From assembly GCF_022179065.1 (NCBI RefSeq), contig NZ_BPQD01000020.1:1-64000 (forward strand): a stretch of DNA of 64,000 bases. Direction: 5' to 3'. Below the pieces are notes generated by a model. It made no database searches, was not told where the DNA came from, and saw nothing but the letters and a program-made list of their open reading frames with translations. The DNA comes from Methylobacterium adhaesivum (GTDB lineage Bacteria > Pseudomonadota > Alphaproteobacteria > Rhizobiales > Beijerinckiaceae). Made by a program: the position numbers and the translations under genes. Of this stretch, positions 59,786 through 64,000 are shown piece by piece (position 1 is the stretch's first letter; every line of letters begins with the position of its first letter).

Positions 59786-61213
59786 ATGAGCATCGAGCCG
59801 ATCGGGGCCGTGACGATGCTGCTCGGTCTGATTGCCCTCTTCCGGGGGCCGGACTTCGCGCTCGGCGCGTTCATTCCTCTGACCCTCCTCGGAGCAGCGG
59901 CCGCCATCCTGCTCGGCGGATCGGGAACGATTCAGCCCGCTCACTTGATGCTGGGGTTCTTCGCCATTGCCGTCTTTGCAAGTCCGAATCGTTTCGGTCC
60001 GGTCCTGCGCAGCCTGACCTTTCCACGCGAAGGGTTCTGGTTCTGCGCCCTCGCGGCCTACGGGATCGCGGGCGCATTTCTGCTGCCACGCCTCTTTGCA
60101 GGTGCGACGGGGGTAAACGCCATCGGCGCGACCGAACACGGCCCCTCCGTCGTCCTGGTACCCCTCGGGCCTACCTCGGGCAACATAACGCAATCCATCT
60201 ATCTCATTGCGGACATCGTCTGCTTTTTGGCGGTCCTGACCTATGCCGCAAGGCCTCGCGGCTTTGTCCGCGTCTTGAGGGCATTGCTGGTTTATGCCGG
60301 TGTCAACATCATCCTCGCGGGCATCGATCTGGCGACGGGTCTGACGGGCACGGGCTTCCTCCTCGATTTCATTCGGAACGCCGACTATCAGCTTCACCTT
60401 GAGGAGACGACGGGCGGTCTTCGGCGGATCGTCGGCTCCTTCACGGAAACCTCCGCGTTCTCTTACGCCACTGTCGGATCGCTCGGGTTTACGGCGCAGC
60501 TCTGGCTTTTAGGCTACCAGCCCTGGTTGACCGGGACGCTGAGCCTCGCATCGCTTATGCTCCTAGCGTTCTCGACCTCGACCACGGCCTACGTTGCGAC
60601 CCCCCTGCTCGTGGCAGTGCTTTATGCCAGCTCGCTTCTTCGTGTGTCTCGAGGACGCGCCCCGGCCACGACGTTCGTATTTCTGGCGCTCGCTCCCCTG
60701 GCGACGCTGCTGCTTGGTTTAGGCATCGCGCTGACGCCCCCCGCCTCACAGGCGATTCTCGATTTTCTCGATGTTGCGATTGTCGGAAAGTCCGCGAGTC
60801 AGTCCGGACTGGAGCGGGCGCAATGGAATCAGACCGCGTTTCAGAACTTCGTCGACACATCTGGCATGGGTGGCGGACTGGGGAGCATCAGGGCATCGAG
60901 CTTCCTATTGGCCGTGCTGTCGAATCTCGGCGTCATCGGTCTCCTGTGTTTCACCATGATCCTACTCCAGATCTTCCGACCTTTTCAGCAAGCTCGGCAG
61001 GGGGATGACAAGACGTACGGGCGCAGCGCGGCAAGAATCGCCTGCGGGGGAATTCTGATCGCCGCCACGGTCTCGGGGGCCCTCGTCGATCTTGGTCTTC
61101 CGTTCTTCGTCTTCGCCGGTCTGGCCTGCGCTGCAGGCGACCGATCGTCGGCGAGGGAGGAGTGGGCCTGTGACCTGTCCCCGGACAGAAATCCAAGCTC
61201 ATCATCCCGCTGA
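59786..61213 (+). CDS. EPS polymerase candidate (Wzy / O-antigen ligase-like membrane protein)
   Basis: The product is 475 residues with about ten to twelve transmembrane helices. A long periplasmic loop lies at about residues 320-370 (AIVGKSASQSGLERAQWNQT, then AFQNFVDTSGMGGGLGSIRA), the place where O-antigen ligases and Wzy polymerases have their functional loop. GLGSIRASSFLLAVLSNLGV corresponds to the common G.G....H....L...G..G pattern without the His. It would join flipped repeat units. As the only such protein in the island, it is the best polymerase candidate. Confidence 0.8.
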   Translation: MSIEPIGAVTMLLGLIALFRGPDFALGAFIPLTLLGAAAAILLGGSGTIQPAHLMLGFFAIAVFASPNRFGPVLRSLTFPREGFWFCALAAYGIAGAFLLPRLFAGATGVNAIGATEHGPSVVLVPLGPTSGNITQSIYLIADIVCFLAVLTYAARPRGFVRVLRALLVYAGVNIILAGIDLATGLTGTGFLLDFIRNADYQLHLEETTGGLRRIVGSFTETSAFSYATVGSLGFTAQLWLLGYQPWLTGTLSLASLMLLAFSTSTTAYVATPLLVAVLYASSLLRVSRGRAPATTFVFLALAPLATLLLGLGIALTPPASQAILDFLDVAIVGKSASQSGLERAQWNQTAFQNFVDTSGMGGGLGSIRASSFLLAVLSNLGVIGLLCFTMILLQIFRPFQQARQGDDKTYGRSAARIACGGILIAATVSGALVDLGLPFFVFAGLACAAGDRSSAREEWACDLSPDRNPSSSSR

Positions 61214-61416
61214 ACCGCGTTGACCCTGCCCCAGCAAACGGGTCCGCGCTGAGCGCAAGTTCATGGGCCCTCTGAACCCTGAAGGAGGATGGACGCCATG
61301 CCTCCCACCCGCGTCATGAACGAGCGGATCGCTTTGGCCCCGGGGCCGGGGAGAACTGTGCGAGAGCGGTCTCGAAATCTACCTATCCGGGGAATGCCAA
61401 GCCGCCCACACGAGAC
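61214..61416. other. short convergent gap, no gene
   Basis: About 200 bases between the convergent polymerase-like and TAXI-type genes. No convincing gene or clear terminator hairpin is seen. Confidence 0.4.
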
Positions 61417-62805
61417 TTACACAGGTGGAGGAGGTCTCGGCGCAGCGGGGGGCCCGGTGTCTCCCGGCCTTTCCTTTAGGTTGCTCACCCGCCTCACCGT
61501 CGAGCGCGTCGCGTCGATGGCCACGTTGGCTGCTCCGAGCATTCGGAGTTCGGTCGGTCGATTCAGAGCTTGTCGCGCGATGCTGGCAGCCAGATCGTCC
61601 ACCTCGGCCGCCATCGCCTCCAGACGATCGCGATCGGTTTCCCGACAGGCCGCCGCACGCAGTTCGAGAAGGCGGCTCGTCGCGACTTCGATCCGCTCCC
61701 GTCGGATGCGGCCGAGCCGTTGGCGCAACCAAGCTATCGTCGACCCGACACCGCCACCCAGGATGGCGACGAGGTAGATCCAGCTCTCGTAGCGCTCGAT
61801 GAAGGTCTCCTGCTCACGCTCGTAATAGTCGATCGCCCCCGGATGAATGGGGAGGTGCGCGCTCGTGGCGTCGGCGGTGTCTTCGTAGGCCGGACTCGTA
61901 ATGGCATCGGCTGCGGGCACCCGATCGGCCAAGGCGCTGCGCATCTCGAACAGATGCTGCGTCACCTCTGCGGCAAGGCTGCGCGACAGGTCGGCCCGGG
62001 CCATCAGGCGGTAGGACGATCCCACGGTTGCCACGTCCTCGGCGGGAAGGCGGGGGTTGCCGCCAAACAGCCCAGATGGAAGCGTGACCGCTTGAAGGCG
62101 CGGCCAGCGGGCCAGGAAAGCCGTCGCATCGGCCACCCCGAAGAAGGCGATTTCGTTGTCGGCGCTCTCGTCCTTGATGAGGAAGACAAGTCGTTTGGCG
62201 ATGGGAGAGGTCGGCGTGGTGATCATCACCAGCGCGTCGATCCGACGATCGCGCAGGGCGGCGCCGATGTCGGCTTCATCGAGGGCCACGAGGGTTACGG
62301 CCTTCTTCGACACGATCTGCCCTGGGGACTCCGTGAGTTCCAGGTCATGATGGACGGCGAGAGTGCCGACCAGTGTACGGTCGGCGGTGCGGCTCGCCAG
62401 CATGCCGAGGCGTTTGCCGGACAAGTCCGAGAAGCCCTTGATGCCCGCGTCGGAGGGCGCCGCGACGAAGACCGCGAGTTCACGCAGGACGGCAAGCGTC
62501 AGGGCATTTCCAGGCATCGCGACGTCGGGTCGAACGACGGCTAGATCGGCCTTGCCGGCCTTCAGAGCCTCCGCGCTCTCCCGAACGCCGTCGAAGGGCA
62601 CGACCTTCAGCCGGATCCCGAGCTTTCTTCGCATCAGCTCATCCGCATAGGCCTGCAGCAGGGCAGGCTCGCTTCCGCCTTTCGGGGCTACCGCGACGGT
62701 GAGCGTCGTCGGACGCGTCAGCTGGTAGGTCGCGATGGACACGAAAACGAGTACGCACGCCAAGCCCAGCAACAGCCAATCCTGCCGCCGGGCGGGGAGC
62801 TTCAT
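61417..62805 (-). CDS. membrane-anchored TAXI-type solute-binding protein
   Basis: The product is 462 residues. An N-terminal helix (DWLLLGLACVLVFVSIATYQ) is followed by a TAXI/NMT1-like periplasmic binding domain (TTLTVAVAPKGGSEPALLQA; ADLAVVRPDVAMPG; LSGKRLGMLASRTADRTLVG; ALDEADIGAALRDRRIDALV). Around residue 340-360 a second helix (WIYLVAILGGGVGSTIAWLR) leads to a cytoplasmic helical tail of about 100 residues. Most TAXI proteins are soluble and work with a TRAP permease; none is near here. It could be a ligand sensor instead. It starts inside the stop of a small upstream frame (ATGA). Confidence 0.85.
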   Translation of the reverse strand: MKLPARRQDWLLLGLACVLVFVSIATYQLTRPTTLTVAVAPKGGSEPALLQAYADELMRRKLGIRLKVVPFDGVRESAEALKAGKADLAVVRPDVAMPGNALTLAVLRELAVFVAAPSDAGIKGFSDLSGKRLGMLASRTADRTLVGTLAVHHDLELTESPGQIVSKKAVTLVALDEADIGAALRDRRIDALVMITTPTSPIAKRLVFLIKDESADNEIAFFGVADATAFLARWPRLQAVTLPSGLFGGNPRLPAEDVATVGSSYRLMARADLSRSLAAEVTQHLFEMRSALADRVPAADAITSPAYEDTADATSAHLPIHPGAIDYYEREQETFIERYESWIYLVAILGGGVGSTIAWLRQRLGRIRRERIEVATSRLLELRAAACRETDRDRLEAMAAEVDDLAASIARQALNRPTELRMLGAANVAIDATRSTVRRVSNLKERPGDTGPPAAPRPPPPV

Positions 62806-62996
62806 CCTAGCCACGCAGGCTCTCCATCCCCTCGCGCACGTCCGTCGAGAACGCCTGTCGCGATGAAGTGGGCCTTGCCAGCATAGCGCGTCCAAGACAA
62901 CGTCACCGTATCGGATGGGGGAGGACCGCCTGACTCAACCACCCTCGGCTTCCTCACGCGCGGAACGCGAGCCTGCGTGCCAGGATCGACCATCAC
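62802..62996 (-). CDS. small hypothetical protein coupled to the TAXI-type gene (64 aa)
   Basis: A frame of up to 64 residues (GTG then ATG start; VDPGTQARVPRVRKPRVVES, then GGPPPSDTVTLSWTRYAGKA and HFIATGVLDGRARGDGEPAW) ends in a TGA overlapping the ATG of the TAXI-type gene. The ATGA overlap is the main argument that it is translated. The N-terminus is basic and proline-rich. No family is recognised, and a chance frame is possible. Confidence 0.35.
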   Translation of the reverse strand: MMVDPGTQARVPRVRKPRVVESGGPPPSDTVTLSWTRYAGKAHFIATGVLDGRARGDGEPAWLG

Positions 62997-63400
62997 ACCA
63001 CCATGGCCAACTGCGTGCGGGTCGGATCGGACGCTGCGTCAATGGCTGCGGTGCGCGGCAGCCGAAGCGTCGAAACTACGGAAAGCGGCGGCCCGCGCCG
63101 CGACGAGGCCGGCAAACGTCAGACCCTTGTCGATAGGAATGGACGTCCCTCGGCCTCGCGCCGCAGGTCACCGACGTGCTGGATCGCGACGGCGCCCTAC
63201 CGGCCCAGCGCCTGTCGCAGCGGCCGCGATCTTTGGTTTGAAAGGACGCGGACGCCCCATGCGCCTCGGCCCAGGCCTCATTCACACTGCCGCCGACCTT
63301 TTCTTCGTGCGAAGGCTCGGCAGAGGCACACAGCTGATCGGAGGGACTGCACCTCCCGCGCAGCCTGCACCCGCAGCCGATCCCGACTGAACGGTCGCTT
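62997..63400. other. no gene recognised
   Basis: About 400 bases upstream of the TAXI-type gene and downstream of the phasin-like gene. Several overlapping frames exist on both strands but all have shadow-like Arg/Pro-rich composition. Nothing is assignable. Confidence 0.45.
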
Positions 63401-63715
63401 CTATACCTTGCTGATGACAAGACCTGCATAGAGGTCTCCCAGAATCCGCGCCTGGGCCATCAAGCGTTCGCTGGAGTTCTTGAGATAGGCGATCTCGATC
63501 TCGAGAGCGGCCAGGGGGGTGCGAGCGGCCGCGAGCTTCCTGAAGGTGGCCGTTCCCTCGGCATAGGACTGGCGCGCGAAATCCGCCCATTCGATACAAG
63601 CGGTCTGGTTCGTCCTGGCGGCGGCCGAGATGGCCCTCATCGTGGTCTCGAGGCCGCTCCCGCCGCCGGAGGCGCGGGGGAAGGTTTTGTCGAACGCCTT
63701 GGTCATCGTGATCAT
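63401..63715 (-). CDS. phasin-like protein
   Basis: The product is 104 residues, all helical. GLETTMRAISAAARTNQTAC, IEWADFARQSYAEGTATFRK, LAAARTPLAALEIEIAYLKN and SSERLMAQARILGDLYAGLV match the phasin_2 pattern: IEW.DF...SY..G...F.KL, then a pair of helices ending AxxLGDLYA. Phasins coat polyhydroxyalkanoate granules or act as chaperones. The ATG at 63715 follows AGGGG; an in-frame ATG lies at 63706. It is monocistronic as far as the window shows. Confidence 0.8.
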   Translation of the reverse strand: MITMTKAFDKTFPRASGGGSGLETTMRAISAAARTNQTACIEWADFARQSYAEGTATFRKLAAARTPLAALEIEIAYLKNSSERLMAQARILGDLYAGLVISKV

Positions 63716-63939
63716 GGTCTGCCCCTGCCCTACCGGGCTCTTCCTGGACGATCGAAACGACTTGCGCGTAGCGCAGATTCCTATTTGTGCGATGCAACAA
63801 CTGCGGTCAAGAACGCACCGCACTGCAATATAACCGATCAAATCCCGTGCGCCTCATTAACCCGGCTGTAACTGCGTGCGCCTAGCCTGATTGACAGATG
63901 TTTCGGGTTGACGGCGGCAGCGCCACACCTGTCCCCATG

Positions 63940-63950
63940 TTGCAGTGCAA
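63940..63950. promoter_or_regulatory. candidate PhaR-type palindrome upstream of the phasin-like gene
   Basis: TTGCAGTGCAA (63940-63950) is a perfect palindrome around its central G. Its half TTGCAGTGC recurs on the minus strand at 63828-63820. PhaR repressors of PHA-storing bacteria bind TGC-rich palindromes upstream of phasin genes, so these two sites are reasonable operator candidates. The recognition is by analogy. Confidence 0.4.
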
Positions 63951-64000
63951 ACCGGCCATGCCGTGTTTGCCGAAGCGGTGAGCATGATGCGTAGCGTACC

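Noticed and set aside
1-64000. CRISPR array, rRNA operon, toxin-antitoxin or restriction-modification system
   Set aside because: No regularly spaced repeats, rRNA sequence, or recognisable defence genes were seen on either strand.

Overview
The window looks like chromosomal DNA of a high-GC alphaproteobacterium, most likely Methylobacterium or a close relative. The reasons are very GC-rich codon use, ATGA/GTGA-coupled gene ends, a rhizobial-style exopolysaccharide (EPS) gene set with ExoF-, ExoY- and Wzx-type proteins, a phasin-like gene, and CoxL/M/S-type molybdenum hydroxylase genes. The genus is inferred; no rRNA or other taxonomic marker is present.

Region 1 (1-9.3 kb) is accessory and partly decayed. 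It holds the 3' end of an IS3-family transposase, a secreted protein with a phage-tail-like C-terminus, and a 1694-residue autotransporter adhesin with three passenger modules and one AT-rich module. A cluster of very small genes follows: a 72-residue protein, a 59-residue two-helix membrane protein and a broken SRAP (HMCES/YedK) gene. The region ends with a tRNA-Arg(CCG) and a frameshifted second IS3 transposase relic.

Region 2 (9.3-28.9 kb) looks like one catabolic locus. A MarR regulator diverges from an 11-gene operon: dihydroorotase-like amidohydrolase, formamidase-like alpha/beta hydrolase, three-subunit molybdenum hydroxylase whose [2Fe-2S] subunit is fused to a CoxG domain, a complete Liv-type ABC importer and a Rieske ferredoxin. 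A second operon converges on it: another Liv importer whose permease and both ATPases are one fused polypeptide, plus a PuuE-like deacetylase. An NTF2-like protein and a GntR/FCD regulator close the locus. Together these suggest uptake, hydroxylation and hydrolytic opening of an N-heterocyclic or cyclic-amide compound. The substrate is unknown.

Region 3 (28.9-30.8 kb) is degenerate. It contains a chemoreceptor relic that has lost both its sensor half and its signalling tip, then an AT-rich stretch with no convincing gene.

Region 4 (30.8-61.2 kb) is a large EPS island of several transcription units. It encodes a sugar-phosphate initiating transferase, about eight glycosyltransferases, a flippase, a candidate polymerase, an ExoF-like export protein, a Wzz/Wzc-like protein with an altered Walker A motif, a phosphomannomutase, two GH16 glycanases (one with RTX-like repeats, one with a signal peptide), DUF2142 and VTT membrane proteins, a GMC-oxidoreductase/SDR fusion, an acyl-thioesterase-like hydrolase and a TetR regulator. 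This is a near-complete Wzx/Wzy-type pathway with unusual oxidative tailoring.

Region 5 (61.4-64 kb) has a membrane-anchored TAXI-type solute-binding protein without a TRAP permease, and a phasin-like gene with a candidate PhaR-type palindrome upstream.
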